A stretch of 64,000 nt of DNA from Kosakonia radicincitans DSM 16656 (GTDB taxonomy: Bacteria > Pseudomonadota > Gammaproteobacteria > Enterobacterales > Enterobacteriaceae), in NCBI RefSeq assembly GCF_000280495.2, contig NZ_CP018016.1, forward strand, positions 1,550,001 to 1,614,000, given 5' to 3'. The first letter of the stretch is position 1. Each line of letters opens with the position of its first letter. The translations under genes were made by a program, and so were the position numbers. The notes beneath the pieces were generated by a model that saw only the letters and a program-made list of their open reading frames with translations, did not search any database and was not told where the DNA came from. Positions 17,888 to 26,588 of this stretch are shown piece after piece.

Positions 17888-17913
17888 TTGGCACTACCAT
17901 GCTGGAGAGTGTG

Positions 17914-18786
17914 ATGACGCTGATAAGCGATCGAATGATGGATGTGACCATCCAGGATGAAAACCGCAAACAGCTCGGCGCATTTTTACGCGCCCGCCGG
18001 GAGAGTCTCGATCCGCAGCGTCTGGGGCTGCCGCGCAGTGGCCGGCGGCGCACGCCGGGGCTGCGGCGTGAAGAAGTGGCGCTGCTGGCTGATGTTGGCG
18101 TCACCTGGTATACCTGGCTGGAGCAGGGACGGGATGTGAACCCTTCGTCAGCGGTTTTACAGGCCATTGCCAGCGCGTTGCAGTGTTCTCCCACTGAAAC
18201 GCGGCACCTGTTTTTACTCGCCGGATTAGCGCCTGCCGAAACGCTGAATGTGCCGCAATGCGAGGGAATTAGTGAGGGCACACGCCGTCTGCTGGATAGC
18301 CTGCTGCCGCAACCGGCCAGTATTCAGAAACCTAATTTTGATATTGTGGCGTGGAATGTCGCTTTTGAACGCCTGATGGGGATTAAATTCGGTGAAATCC
18401 CCGAAGATGAGCGTAATTGCATCTACCTTTATCTCACGCATCCGCAGTGGCGCAACCGTCTTGGCAGCGATGACAGCATATTGCAGACATTTGTGGCCTA
18501 TTTTCGTGCGGCGATGGCGGAGCACCGTGGCGATCCGTTATGGGAAGCGAAGCTGGCGCGCTTTTGCGCGGCGTCCAGCGAGTTTGCCACACTGTGGCGG
18601 AAATATCTGGATGTGCGCGGCGTGGAAAACAAGCTGAAACTGTTTACCCATCCGCAACTGGGAGAGTTTACTTTACAGCAAATGTACTGGTACTCAGCGC
18701 CGCGTAACGGTTCGCGGCTGCTGGTTTATCTGCCGGTGGATGCAGCGGGCGAGCGGGCGCTTAACTGGCTGGCTGAGAACGCGTAG
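17914..18786 (+). CDS. XRE-family regulator with MmyB-like sensor domain
   Basis: Cytoplasmic transcription regulator of 290 residues. An HTH of the XRE type covers about 14-80 and includes [20 protein letters not shown] and [16 protein letters not shown], the exact pattern of the MmyB-like regulators. The C-terminal half (about 105-270, [15 protein letters not shown] onwards) is the PAS-like MmyB domain, which in relatives binds a small ligand. Start at ATG 17914 is preferred to the ATG at 17899 because GGAGAG lies only upstream of the former. It is divergent from the MFS exporter. Its 3' end overlaps the convergent mmcQ-like gene by 26 bases. Confidence 0.85.
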   Translation: MTLISDRMMDVTIQDENRKQLGAFLRARRESLDPQRLGLPRSGRRRTPGLRREEVALLADVGVTWYTWLEQGRDVNPSSAVLQAIASALQCSPTETRHLFLLAGLAPAETLNVPQCEGISEGTRRLLDSLLPQPASIQKPNFDIVAWNVAFERLMGIKFGEIPEDERNCIYLYLTHPQWRNRLGSDDSILQTFVAYFRAAMAEHRGDPLWEAKLARFCAASSEFATLWRKYLDVRGVENKLKLFTHPQLGEFTLQQMYWYSAPRNGSRLLVYLPVDAAGERALNWLAENA

Positions 18787-19147
18787 GGCGCAGGCGCTGC
18801 TGCTGTTTACGCGAAAGGCCATCCACCACCCGATCCCACGACGCCTGAATCAGCGAGGCAAGCAGCGATTCGTCGATCTCTTCCCCCGCATAGACGGAAA
18901 TCCAGTGCTTTTTGTTCATGTGATATCCCGGTTCAATACTGGGGTAGATTTGCTGGTTGAGCAGGGCGGTTTGCGGCTCTGCTTTCAGGTTTACCATTGG
19001 CCTGCCATGGGCGGTGGCAGTCAGCATAAAAATTTTGCCACACACTTTGAACACATCATATTCCGGGCCAAACGGCCAACAGTGCTCGGTAAACGGCATC
19101 TCAAGCGCAATACGGTGCGCGCAGGCCTGCAATGTTTTACTGTCCAT
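18761..19147 (-). CDS. MmcQ/YjbR-family protein
   Basis: 128 residues of the MmcQ/YjbR fold (CyaY-like double wing). Typical pieces: [27 protein letters not shown], and [15 protein letters not shown]. Some members bind DNA, but no role is proven. Its ATG overlaps the end of the ramR gene by 11 bases, with GAGGGG inside ramR as ribosome site, so it is co-translated with ramR. That makes it part of the RamR transcript. Whether it contributes to the multidrug response is unknown. Confidence 0.82.
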   Translation of the reverse strand: MDSKTLQACAHRIALEMPFTEHCWPFGPEYDVFKVCGKIFMLTATAHGRPMVNLKAEPQTALLNQQIYPSIEPGYHMNKKHWISVYAGEEIDESLLASLIQASWDRVVDGLSRKQQQRLRPTRSQPAS

Positions 19148-19727
19148 CTATCCCCTCAGCTGTCAGTGCGCGCCACATCGCTTCAAAACCGAGGCGTTTG
19201 ATCTCTTTGGCGCGGGAGGGATCGCGGCTGGCAAAGGTAATGGTGGTATCCGCCAGCGTCAGGAAAATGGCATCGCCAAAAGGCGCGAATTCGCCGTCGA
19301 GAAAAATCGGCAATACCGAGCGGTGGCAGAGCTCGTGCAGCTCCGGAAAGATATCGGTAACCTGCTGGCGGGTTTCCGGGCGCAGTTTTTCGCTGACGGA
19401 AATTTGCCGCACCGCACAGTGGCCGTTGGGATGACGAATTCCCCAGTCGATATAGCTGTCCCAGACCGAATGCGTATGCACTTTCGGATCGTTGATGGAG
19501 CGATCGAGATTCTCCAGCATGGTGCCGCACAAGTCAGTTTTCAGATGCAGGTAAAGTGCATTCAGCAGGTCGTCTTTGGTGGCGAAGTAGCGAAACAGCG
19601 TCCCTTCCGCAACTCCCGCATTGCGGGCTATTAAGGCGGTGGAAGCGGCGATCCCGGACTGCGCGATGGCTTCGGTTGCTGCTTCCAGTAACGCTTGCTT
19701 TTTGTCTTCACTCTTTGGACGAGCCAC
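19137..19727 (-). CDS. ramR: TetR-family repressor of ramA
   Basis: Ligand-responsive repressor, 196 residues. The N-terminus ([17 protein letters not shown]) and HTH ([20 protein letters not shown]) match Salmonella RamR nearly residue for residue; the C-terminal ligand domain is more divergent. RamR binds a palindrome in front of ramA and is released by bile acids and various cationic drugs. Here the palindrome is present at 19843-19862 on the romA-ramA promoter. Start is the GTG at 19727, preceded by GAGG, which gives the known RamR N-terminus. Loss of RamR is a known route to multidrug resistance by RamA overproduction; this copy looks intact. Confidence 0.93.
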   Translation of the reverse strand: MARPKSEDKKQALLEAATEAIAQSGIAASTALIARNAGVAEGTLFRYFATKDDLLNALYLHLKTDLCGTMLENLDRSINDPKVHTHSVWDSYIDWGIRHPNGHCAVRQISVSEKLRPETRQQVTDIFPELHELCHRSVLPIFLDGEFAPFGDAIFLTLADTTITFASRDPSRAKEIKRLGFEAMWRALTAEGIDGQ

Positions 19728-19816
19728 TACATTTTTCCTCACACGTTATAAAAACCACGATTGAAACATGCCCACCAGGAGGCTGCAACGTCGAATGTCA
19801 AAGAAAGAAAATGATC

Positions 19817-19844
19817 TTGACGGTTTGCTGTTGCTTTCTATAAT
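19817..19844 (+). promoter_or_regulatory. Sigma-70 promoter of romA-ramA
   Basis: TTGACG (19817-19822) and TATAAT (19839-19844) are 16 bases apart, a near-consensus promoter. The RamR palindrome begins at its last two bases, so the repressor would cover the start of transcription. Confidence 0.85.
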
Positions 19845-19862
19845 GAGTGCTTACTCACTCAT
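19843..19862. promoter_or_regulatory. RamR operator
   Basis: ATGAGTG, six bases, CACTCAT: exactly the RamR binding palindrome described in Salmonella and Klebsiella. It overlaps the end of the -10 hexamer. Its intactness implies normal repression. Confidence 0.92.
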
Positions 19863-19919
19863 AATCAAGTTTAGTTCATATCGTCTCTACGGACTGGAGC
19901 GATTTCTTCGGGTCAGGAT

Positions 19920-21020
19920 ATGAAGCGTCTCATTTTCAGCGTGGTCATGGTTATGCTCGTTGCGTCCGCCGCCAGTTTACCCTTTGTTTTAAATGCAGGA
20001 TTTGGCAAAGCGCCGCAAGGCGAACAGCTTACGGAAGTCGAAAAATCACCCCATTACCGTGACGGCAAATTTCAAAATACGCTGCCGACGCCAGGTTTTA
20101 CCGGCAAGAAAAATATGCTGGCCGCGTGGTGGGATTTTCTGGTCACCAAACGGGAAAATGTCCGTCCTCAGCAGCAGCTGCCAATAGTGCAAACGGATCT
20201 CGCCAGCCTGCCTGTGGAACAGGACACGCTGGTATGGATGGGGCACTCTTCGTGGTACTTGCAACTGGCGGGCAAACGCATCCTGATCGATCCAGTGCTG
20301 AGCGACTACGCCGCGCCGTTTTCATTTCTCAATAAAGCGTTTGCCGGGAATGAGGCATGGACAGCGCAGAGCCTGCCGGAGATCGATCTGCTGATCATTT
20401 CTCACGATCACTATGACCATCTGGATTACGCCACCATCAAAGCGCTGATGCCGAAAATCAAACGGGTCGTGACGCCGCTGGGCGTCGGTTCGCACCTGCG
20501 TTACTGGGGCATGAATTCGCAGATTATTCATGAAGCGGACTGGCAGCAGAAGGTGGCGATCGGCGATGAACTGACGGTACATGTGCTGCCGGCGCGCCAT
20601 TTTTCCGGGCGCGGCCTGAAACGTAACCAGACGCTGTGGGCCAGTTTTATGTTCGTCACCGACCAGCGCAAGGTCTATTACAGCGGCGATACCGGCTATG
20701 GCCCGCATTTTAAAGCCATCGGCGAGCAGTTTGGCCCGGTGGACATCGCCATCATGGAAAACGGTCAGTATGACGAAGACTGGAAGTACATCCACATGAT
20801 GCCGGAACAGGCCGCGCAGGCGGCGGAAGAGATTAATGCACGCGCGGTTCTGCCGGGCCACGCGGGGCGTTTTGTGTTGGCAAAACACACATGGGACGAT
20901 CCGTACAAACGGCTGGCGGCAGCAAGTCGGGGCAAAAGTTTTCGTTTACTAACACCGATGCTGGGCGAACCGGTTCTTGCGTCTAACGATGCGCAGGAAT
21001 TCCGTGCCTGGTGGGAATAA
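19920..21020 (+). CDS. romA: RomA, metallo-beta-lactamase-fold hydrolase
   Basis: 366 residues, predicted to be exported or membrane-anchored (hydrophobic N-terminus, 1-25). The metallo-hydrolase motif is seen as LLIISHDHYDHLDY, with further metal ligands in HVLPARHFSGR, YYSGDTGYG and GHAGRF; this is the NAPE-PLD/UlaG-like branch. In Klebsiella and Enterobacter this gene (romA) forms an operon with ramA and overproduction of the locus lowers outer-membrane porins. The gene lies 38 bases before ramA and behind the RamR-controlled promoter. Its enzymatic substrate is not known. Start follows CAGGAT. Confidence 0.9.
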   Translation: MKRLIFSVVMVMLVASAASLPFVLNAGFGKAPQGEQLTEVEKSPHYRDGKFQNTLPTPGFTGKKNMLAAWWDFLVTKRENVRPQQQLPIVQTDLASLPVEQDTLVWMGHSSWYLQLAGKRILIDPVLSDYAAPFSFLNKAFAGNEAWTAQSLPEIDLLIISHDHYDHLDYATIKALMPKIKRVVTPLGVGSHLRYWGMNSQIIHEADWQQKVAIGDELTVHVLPARHFSGRGLKRNQTLWASFMFVTDQRKVYYSGDTGYGPHFKAIGEQFGPVDIAIMENGQYDEDWKYIHMMPEQAAQAAEEINARAVLPGHAGRFVLAKHTWDDPYKRLAAASRGKSFRLLTPMLGEPVLASNDAQEFRAWWE

Positions 21021-21058
21021 ACCCGTTTATTAATCGAAGAGCAGAGGGGGAGCGCAGT

Positions 21059-21400
21059 ATGACTATTTCCGCTCAGGTTATCGACACTATCGTCGAGTGG
21101 ATCGACGACAATCTCCATCAACCGTTACGTATTGATGATATTGCAGCGCACGCGGGCTATTCCAAATGGCACCTGCAACGCCTCTTCATGCAGTACAAAG
21201 GGGAGAGTCTTGGACGTTATATTCGTGAGCGTAAACTGGCGCTTGCCGCGCAGGATTTACGCAATACCGACCAGAAGGTTTACGATATCTGCCTGAAGTA
21301 CGGCTTTGATTCGCAACAAACCTTCACACGTACCTTTACCCGCACGTTTAATCAGCCGCCGGGTGCGTATCGTCGGGAAAATCACCCACATACGCATTAA
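21059..21400 (+). CDS. ramA: RamA, AraC-family activator of multidrug resistance
   Basis: 113-residue activator made only of the two-HTH AraC/XylS domain, like MarA and SoxS. The sequence MTISAQVIDTIVEWIDDNLH, DDIAAHAGYSKWHLQRLF and the second HTH with YGFDSQQTFTRTFTRTF match RamA of Salmonella, Klebsiella and Enterobacter. It raises transcription of acrAB-tolC and micF, lowering porin OmpF, and so gives a multidrug-tolerant state. Start ATG 21059 has GAGGGGG upstream and gives the family length. Expression is set mainly by RamR at the promoter upstream of romA; ramA itself has only a 38-base gap in front. Confidence 0.95.
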   Translation: MTISAQVIDTIVEWIDDNLHQPLRIDDIAAHAGYSKWHLQRLFMQYKGESLGRYIRERKLALAAQDLRNTDQKVYDICLKYGFDSQQTFTRTFTRTFNQPPGAYRRENHPHTH

Positions 21401-21411
21401 ACGCACAAACT

Positions 21412-21440
21412 AAAAACCGGCCATCAAGGCCGGTTTTTTT
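21412..21440. terminator. Bidirectional terminator between ramA and yfeD
   Basis: AAAACCGGCC (21413-21422), loop ATCAA, GGCCGGTTTT (21428-21437), with A-run on one side and T-run on the other, so it serves both ramA and the convergent yfeD. Confidence 0.88.
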
Positions 21441-21831
21441 ACTCATCGATCGTCTGCGTTATACCGAGACGCTGTAAGAACCCACAGATCCCTTCACGGG
21501 CGAGTAATACCGCCAACAGCTTCTGTTCTTCGGGCGTCATGTTCTGTAAAACTTTGACAATCTCCCGCAGCGAACTATTTTCACTCGCATAGGATGGTGC
21601 CGGCTCTGCGATAGAGTAAGGAGAATGGCGCTGGCGCATGGAAGGCGTTTTCATCACGAAATTCCGCACTTCTTTGGTGATGTGAATCAGCCTTGCCCGA
21701 CCACCTTTGATACCGGGGAGCGCTTCCGTTTGCCAGCCTTGTTCACGGATCCAGCGATTAACGGTTTGTCTGGCAACACCGAGAAAATCGGCTAGCTCTT
21801 CAGTCGTCATTTTGTTAGCGAGTTTCATCAT
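21439..21831 (-). CDS. yfeD: YfeD, putative DNA-binding protein
   Basis: 130 residues, same length as E. coli YfeD. An N-terminal HTH (about 8-27, MTTEELADFLGVARQTVNRW) is followed by the conserved KGGRARLIHI and a C-terminal helical part ending in GFLQRLGI. Family DUF1323, function unknown. It begins 1 base after the yfeC stop, and the two proteins are clearly paralogues of each other. Start chosen at ATG 21831 (or 21828); the frame is open further up, but only inside yfeC. Confidence 0.88.
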   Translation of the reverse strand: MMKLANKMTTEELADFLGVARQTVNRWIREQGWQTEALPGIKGGRARLIHITKEVRNFVMKTPSMRQRHSPYSIAEPAPSYASENSSLREIVKVLQNMTPEEQKLLAVLLAREGICGFLQRLGITQTIDE

Positions 21832-21832
21832 T

Positions 21833-22192
21833 TTATTTCTGATTGCGGATGCCAAGACGTTGCAATAACCCGGTTATGCCGTCACGTAAGAGTAGAGAGG
21901 TGAGCTGCTTTTGCTCGGCGTCGGTCATCTCTTTCGCCAACGAAATAAGCAAAGCTTCAAGTGAGTTGTTGCTGATAGTACGCATCGCAGGGGCTGGCTC
22001 TTCGCTACGCTGTGCGCTGCGAATAAAGGCGCGGACTTGCTCATTCACATGCACCAGCCGGGCTTTTCCTCCTTGCACTCCGGGTTTTGGCGAGGTGATC
22101 CAGCCTTCTTTGCGCACCCATTTATTGATGGTTTGCCGGCTGTACCCGGTAAGACTGGCTAACTCTTCTGGTGTCATTCGTTCCTTGAGCAT
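21833..22192 (-). CDS. yfeC: YfeC, putative DNA-binding protein
   Basis: 119 residues. The HTH MTPEELASLTGYSRQTINKW and the following PGVQGGKARLVHVNEQVR are nearly identical to E. coli YfeC, as is the end GLLQRLGIRNQK. DUF1323 family, function unknown. First gene of a two-gene operon with yfeD; it lies, as in E. coli, next to the tRNA-Ala pair. Confidence 0.9.
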   Translation of the reverse strand: MLKERMTPEELASLTGYSRQTINKWVRKEGWITSPKPGVQGGKARLVHVNEQVRAFIRSAQRSEEPAPAMRTISNNSLEALLISLAKEMTDAEQKQLTSLLLRDGITGLLQRLGIRNQK

Positions 22193-22351
22193 GTAATTTC
22201 CCGAATGGTTGTAAGGGTAATTAGTGGCTTATGTTATAGCACCATTTTACGGGAAAATGTGACACGTTTAACTACTGACTGCGAGGAGCTACGCAATGTC
22301 CTTAATTTGCATGCTTTTTCAGCGATTGGTTGACGCGGTACGATTTTGCCG

Positions 22352-22380
22352 TTGACACCTGGCAAGGGAATTCATATTAT
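22352..22380 (+). promoter_or_regulatory. Promoter of the tRNA-Ala pair
   Basis: TTGACA (22352-22357), 17 bases, TATTAT (22375-22380), followed by the GC-rich stretch GCCGCCCG, a discriminator typical of stringently controlled stable-RNA promoters. It is 32 bases before the first tRNA. Confidence 0.88.
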
Positions 22381-22412
22381 GCCGCCCGTCAACACGACAC
22401 GCTTTACGCAAT

Positions 22413-22488
<76 letters not shown>

Positions 22489-22529
22489 AATTCCGAACCC
22501 AACGGAGTTGGTGCGTAAAGACAAATTGT

Positions 22530-22605
<76 letters not shown>

Positions 22606-22612
22606 AAATTTC

Positions 22613-22641
22613 AAACCCTCGCGTTTACGCGGGGGTTTTTG
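22613..22641 (+). terminator. Terminator of the tRNA-Ala pair
   Basis: CCCTCGCG, loop TTTA, CGCGGGGG with one G-T pair, then GTTTTT; the upstream side starts 8 bases after the second CCA. Confidence 0.85.
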
Positions 22642-22814
22642 CTTTTCTGGCTTCCAATTTGTCAATTTATTACAGCAAAAACTGGAAAAGTAGTAGTCCG
22701 GTAAAGCCGCAGTAATGAAAGTTATTCGACGGTCTGATAACTTGATTCATGTAATGAATAAACCTATTATTCTGGCTATTCTATTCTTCTGCCGGGATCA
22801 TTTAATTAACTTTG

Positions 22815-25004
22815 ATGACATATGAAAAATACAGTTGTATAAGAAAATTTCTGCTCGCGTTAATTTTATGCCTGGTAGCGCTTTCTGTTTCTCGTTTTAT
22901 TTCACCGCGCGCAGTTGTCGATTCCTCTACGCTATTTCTGGCATGGCTACCATTAAGCGTAATGCTGGCGATTATTTTTTTATTCGGCCGTCATGGAATA
23001 ATTCCAATAATCATTAGCTTTGCCGTAGTGAATGAGAGCACATTTCATCTCCCGTATACGGAAGCGGCGGTATTGTTATTCTGCCAGTTATTCCCGGTAC
23101 TTGCAGTCTGCGCTATTGTGCGCTGGCGGCTTGGCGCGCGCTGGCGTCACGGTATGCCAAATAGAGACATAGCGGTACGCGTGGTGTGGATGGGATTTGT
23201 TGCGCCTGTTGGCATTAAGGCGTCAATGTATATTGCCGGAGCCTGGTTTAACTATCCGATTAATATCTCGAATTTTTTCGGTTCCGGAGCAATCATTTTC
23301 TCCATAATTGATATACAAAGTCTGATTTGCGCAGCGCTCATTTTTACCATGATTATCTATTATCCGTTACGGATGATAATCAATCCGCGTTTTGCCCGAA
23401 CATTCTGGTATCGCAATCGTCAGCCTTTTTTATCAGCTAAAAACCGATTATTTATGCTGGGCTGGCTGGGGGCGTTAGTTACGACCGTTATTATATTGTG
23501 CTCACCTTTTAAAACCGACTATATTGCCGGATATTTAGTACCGATTATTTTCATCCTTTTTACGCTGGGGATCAGCAGGTTAAGTTATTCATTTATTACA
23601 CTTAGCTGGTCTGTTTCGGCGTTTATGCTGCTGGCTTATAACAATAACTTCCTGCAGGGGGTAAATTCCGACTACTCGCTGGCGTTTGTCATGTCAGTGT
23701 TGATCAGCTTTACCATTTGCATGTTGTATATGACGCAGGTTTTTCACCGCAATGAGTGGCTGAAAAGACGCTGGCAGTTACAGGCAATGAGCGATCCGCT
23801 GACCGGTCTGCCAAATCTTCGCGCGCTGGAAAAACAGATGGAACAACAGCCCAACGGCGTGGTGTGTTGTCTGCACATGAAGAATATGGAGTTTCTCAGC
23901 AAGCATTTCGGCATGATGATGCGGGTGCATGTGAAGCGCTGCGTTACCCGGCAGCTACAATCCCTGTTGCAGGAAGGCGAGCGTTTTTTCCAGTTGCCAG
24001 GCTGTGAACTGTTGCTGCTGTTAAACGGGCCGGAAACGGCGGCACGCTTACAGCATATGACCGATTATCTGAACAGTCGTCGCATCTTCTGGAACAACGT
24101 CGGCCTTGATATCGAATTTGGCGCCTCCTGGGGGGAGCTGCACGCGTACGGCGAAGCGCTGCATCAGACGCTGGGGCAATTGAGCTGGCTGGCAGAGGAG
24201 GCCAGCGTCGGGCATCAGGTACTGGCTCTTACCAACAGTTTACAGGCGGTAGCTGACCAGACGACGGACCGTGTTTTGCTGCTTAATAAGGTTAAACGCG
24301 CGCTGGATGAAAATGGCATTCAGCTTTATGGCCAGCCGATTGTTGATGCGCAAGGGAAGGGATATCAGGAAATTCTCACCCGGCTTATCAGCGAGGGTGA
24401 AATCATTACGCCGGATCAATTTATCCCGGTTATCGCGCAGTTCAACCTGGGAACACGCTTCGATATGCTGGTGGTTGAACGCCTGTTGCAATGGATGCAG
24501 CAGCATCCGCAAAACAACCAGTCTGCGCGTTTTTCAGTGAATCTGATGCCAATGACGCTGATGCAAAAAGCGTTTGCTCCGCAATTTCTGGCACTGTTTG
24601 AGCGCTATGCGATAGCGCCGCAGGCGGTGATTATTGAGATCACCGAAGAGCAGGCTTTTTCTAACTCTGAGGTGAGCATTCTTAACATCCTGCAATTGCG
24701 CCAGGCGGGATTCAAAATTGCTATTGACGATTTCGGTACCGGTTATGCCAACTTTGAGCGCCTGAAACGGCTACAAGCGGATATCATCAAAATCGATGGC
24801 TGTTTCGTACGGGATATTCTTCAGGATCAGCAAGATGTGATGATTGTGAAAGCCATTTGCGAGTTGGCGAAAGCGAAATCGCTTACCGTTGTGGCAGAGT
24901 ATGTGGAAAACGAAGCGCAACGCGAACTGCTGCTGGAAGCGGGAGTGGATTATCTGCAAGGATATTTGTTTGGCAAGCCGCAACCGCTGGCTGATGGCGA
25001 ATAA
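22815..25004 (+). CDS. pdeA: Cyclic-di-GMP phosphodiesterase PdeA (MASE1-GGDEF-EAL)
   Basis: Inner-membrane enzyme of 729 residues, same length as E. coli PdeA (YfeA), which degrades cyclic-di-GMP. Residues 1-300 hold about eight membrane helices (MASE1). A GGDEF-like domain (about 315-465) has lost its active site: LPGCELLLLL stands where GGDEF would be, so it should not make cyclic-di-GMP. The EAL domain (about 480-725) looks intact: EILTRL, NLMPMTL, ITEEQAF, IDDFGTGYA, IKIDGCFVRDI, AEYVEN and QGYLFGKPQ. Start ATG 22815; a TTG just before it is not needed. Located between the tRNA pair and nupC as in E. coli. Confidence 0.93.
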   Translation: MTYEKYSCIRKFLLALILCLVALSVSRFISPRAVVDSSTLFLAWLPLSVMLAIIFLFGRHGIIPIIISFAVVNESTFHLPYTEAAVLLFCQLFPVLAVCAIVRWRLGARWRHGMPNRDIAVRVVWMGFVAPVGIKASMYIAGAWFNYPINISNFFGSGAIIFSIIDIQSLICAALIFTMIIYYPLRMIINPRFARTFWYRNRQPFLSAKNRLFMLGWLGALVTTVIILCSPFKTDYIAGYLVPIIFILFTLGISRLSYSFITLSWSVSAFMLLAYNNNFLQGVNSDYSLAFVMSVLISFTICMLYMTQVFHRNEWLKRRWQLQAMSDPLTGLPNLRALEKQMEQQPNGVVCCLHMKNMEFLSKHFGMMMRVHVKRCVTRQLQSLLQEGERFFQLPGCELLLLLNGPETAARLQHMTDYLNSRRIFWNNVGLDIEFGASWGELHAYGEALHQTLGQLSWLAEEASVGHQVLALTNSLQAVADQTTDRVLLLNKVKRALDENGIQLYGQPIVDAQGKGYQEILTRLISEGEIITPDQFIPVIAQFNLGTRFDMLVVERLLQWMQQHPQNNQSARFSVNLMPMTLMQKAFAPQFLALFERYAIAPQAVIIEITEEQAFSNSEVSILNILQLRQAGFKIAIDDFGTGYANFERLKRLQADIIKIDGCFVRDILQDQQDVMIVKAICELAKAKSLTVVAEYVENEAQRELLLEAGVDYLQGYLFGKPQPLADGE

Positions 25005-25030
25005 AAAACCGGGGAATTCCCCGGTTTTTT
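25003..25030. terminator. Bidirectional terminator between pdeA and nupC
   Basis: AAAAAACCGGGG-AATT-CCCCGGTTTTTT is a perfect palindrome that overlaps the pdeA stop and ends both convergent genes. Confidence 0.92.
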
Positions 25031-25046
25031 GTCGCTTGTGTCGCTA

Positions 25047-26234
25047 TCAGATCACCAGCGCGGCGATGGCGGCAGAGAGCACGCTGACCAGCGTCGAGCC
25101 GTACACCAGCTTCAGACCAAAGCGGGAAACGACGTTGCCTTGCTCTTCATTCAGGCCTTTGATCGCGCCAGCGATAATGCCGATAGAGGAGAAGTTTGCG
25201 AAGGAAACAAGGAACACTGACAGGATGCCTTCAGAGCGCGGGGAGAGGTTAGCTGCGATTTTTTGCAGATCCATCATTGCCACGAATTCGTTAGACACCA
25301 GTTTGGTTGCCATGATGCTGGCTACCTGCAATGCTTCGTGCGCCGGCACACCCAGAACCCAGGCGATCGGATAGAAGATGTAACCGAGAATACCCTGGAA
25401 GGAGATGCCGAAAATAGCAGCAAACAGCGCGTTCAGGCCGGAGATCAGCGCGATAAAGCCGATCAACATTGCCGCCACGATAATCGCCACTTTAAAGCCC
25501 GCCAGAATGTATTCACCCAGCATTTCGAAGAAGCTCTGACCTTCGTGCAGTTTTGCCATCTGCAGGTTTTCTTCGCTCTCTTCAACACGGTACGGGTTGA
25601 TCAGCGACAGAACAATAAAGGTGCTGAACATGTTCAGTACCAGCGCCGCCACCACATATTTCGGCTGGAGCATGGTCATGTACGCGCCGACGATGGACAT
25701 GGAAACCGTAGACATTGCTGTCGCGGCCATGGTGTACATGCGGTTGCGTGACATTTTGCCGAGGATATCTTTATAGGCGATAAAGTTTTCGGACTGACCC
25801 AGAATCAGGGAGCTGACGGCGTTAAAGGACTCCAGTTTGCCCATGCCGTTAACTTTGGAAAGCACCGTCCCGATGGCGCGAATAATGATTGGCAGCACAC
25901 GAATGTGTTGCAGAATACCGATCAATGCAGAAATAAAGACGATCGGGCACAGCACTTTCAGGAAGAAGAACGCCAGGCCTTCGTCATTCATTTTACCGAA
26001 GACGAAGTTAGTACCTTCGTTAGCAAAACCGAGCAGTTTTTCAAACATTTCGGAGAAGCCTTTTACGAAGCCAAGGCCAATGTCAGAGTTCAGGAAGAAC
26101 CAGGCCAGTAAAACTTCAATCACCAGCAGTTGAATAACAAAACGAATGCGGACCTTCTTGCGATCGCTGCTGAAGAGCAGGGCAAGCAGCGCCACAACAG
26201 CAAGCGCCAGTACAAAGTGCAGAACGCGGGACAT
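25047..26234 (-). CDS. nupC: Nucleoside:proton symporter NupC
   Basis: Inner-membrane importer of pyrimidine nucleosides and adenosine, concentrative nucleoside transporter family. From ATG 26234 (GGAG upstream) it has 395 residues against 400 in E. coli NupC and aligns throughout: [69 protein letters not shown]. It is slightly shorter in the loop after [10 protein letters not shown]. In E. coli nupC is controlled by CRP and CytR; a CRP-like site lies upstream here. Confidence 0.95.
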   Translation of the reverse strand: MSRVLHFVLALAVVALLALLFSSDRKKVRIRFVIQLLVIEVLLAWFFLNSDIGLGFVKGFSEMFEKLLGFANEGTNFVFGKMNDEGLAFFFLKVLCPIVFISALIGILQHIRVLPIIIRAIGTVLSKVNGMGKLESFNAVSSLILGQSENFIAYKDILGKMSRNRMYTMAATAMSTVSMSIVGAYMTMLQPKYVVAALVLNMFSTFIVLSLINPYRVEESEENLQMAKLHEGQSFFEMLGEYILAGFKVAIIVAAMLIGFIALISGLNALFAAIFGISFQGILGYIFYPIAWVLGVPAHEALQVASIMATKLVSNEFVAMMDLQKIAANLSPRSEGILSVFLVSFANFSSIGIIAGAIKGLNEEQGNVVSRFGLKLVYGSTLVSVLSAAIAALVI

Positions 26235-26344
26235 ATTTGCTCCAAATATGAGACGGGTAGAAATTTCGTGCACATTCTATGTAACAAGCGGAAAGAAAAC
26301 GAGATCAAACACACACTATATTGATGTCCTGTGACCAGACTCAA

Positions 26345-26367
26345 AAATAGTGATCAAACATACATTT
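26345..26367 (-). promoter_or_regulatory. Possible CRP site of nupC
   Basis: AAATAGTGATCAAACATACATTT resembles the CRP consensus in the left half (GTGAT) and the A/T flanks; the right half (ATACA for TCACA) is weak. A possible -10 TATAGT for nupC is at 26320-26315, so the spacing is not a standard class II one. Known CRP control of nupC in E. coli supports it. Confidence 0.35.
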
Positions 26368-26528
26368 CTGTTATGTTAAGTAAAGGAGTGAAAAGTTACG
26401 TTGAAATGCTACACTCTTAACATAATTCGACGATGGTTCCTGCTACCGCCGTCACCATCCTTGAGATCCGGCCCTTCTATCGTTTCTGGCTATCAGAGAA
26501 ATCAGGTAAATCCACTTTAAATGAACTT

Positions 26529-26547
26529 GATAATCATTCTCATTTTG
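26529..26547. promoter_or_regulatory. Fur box of mntH
   Basis: TGATAATCATTCTCA fits the 7-1-7 Fur pattern. It lies 42-60 bases before mntH, and mntH of E. coli is known to answer to Fur as well as MntR. Confidence 0.65.
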
Positions 26548-26555
26548 CTAACATG

Positions 26556-26577
26556 AAACATAGCAAAGGCTATATTT
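26556..26577. promoter_or_regulatory. MntR box of mntH
   Basis: AAACATAGCAAAGGCTATATTT; the arms ACATAGC and GCTATAT pair around AAAG. This is the E. coli mntH MntR box with one change in the right arm. It ends 11 bases before the start codon. Confidence 0.85.
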
Positions 26578-26588
26578 AGGGGCAATAA

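Noticed and set aside
15524..18786. Phenazine biosynthesis cluster
   Set aside because: Only a PhzF-fold enzyme is present; none of the other phenazine genes are nearby, and most PhzF relatives in enterics have other roles.
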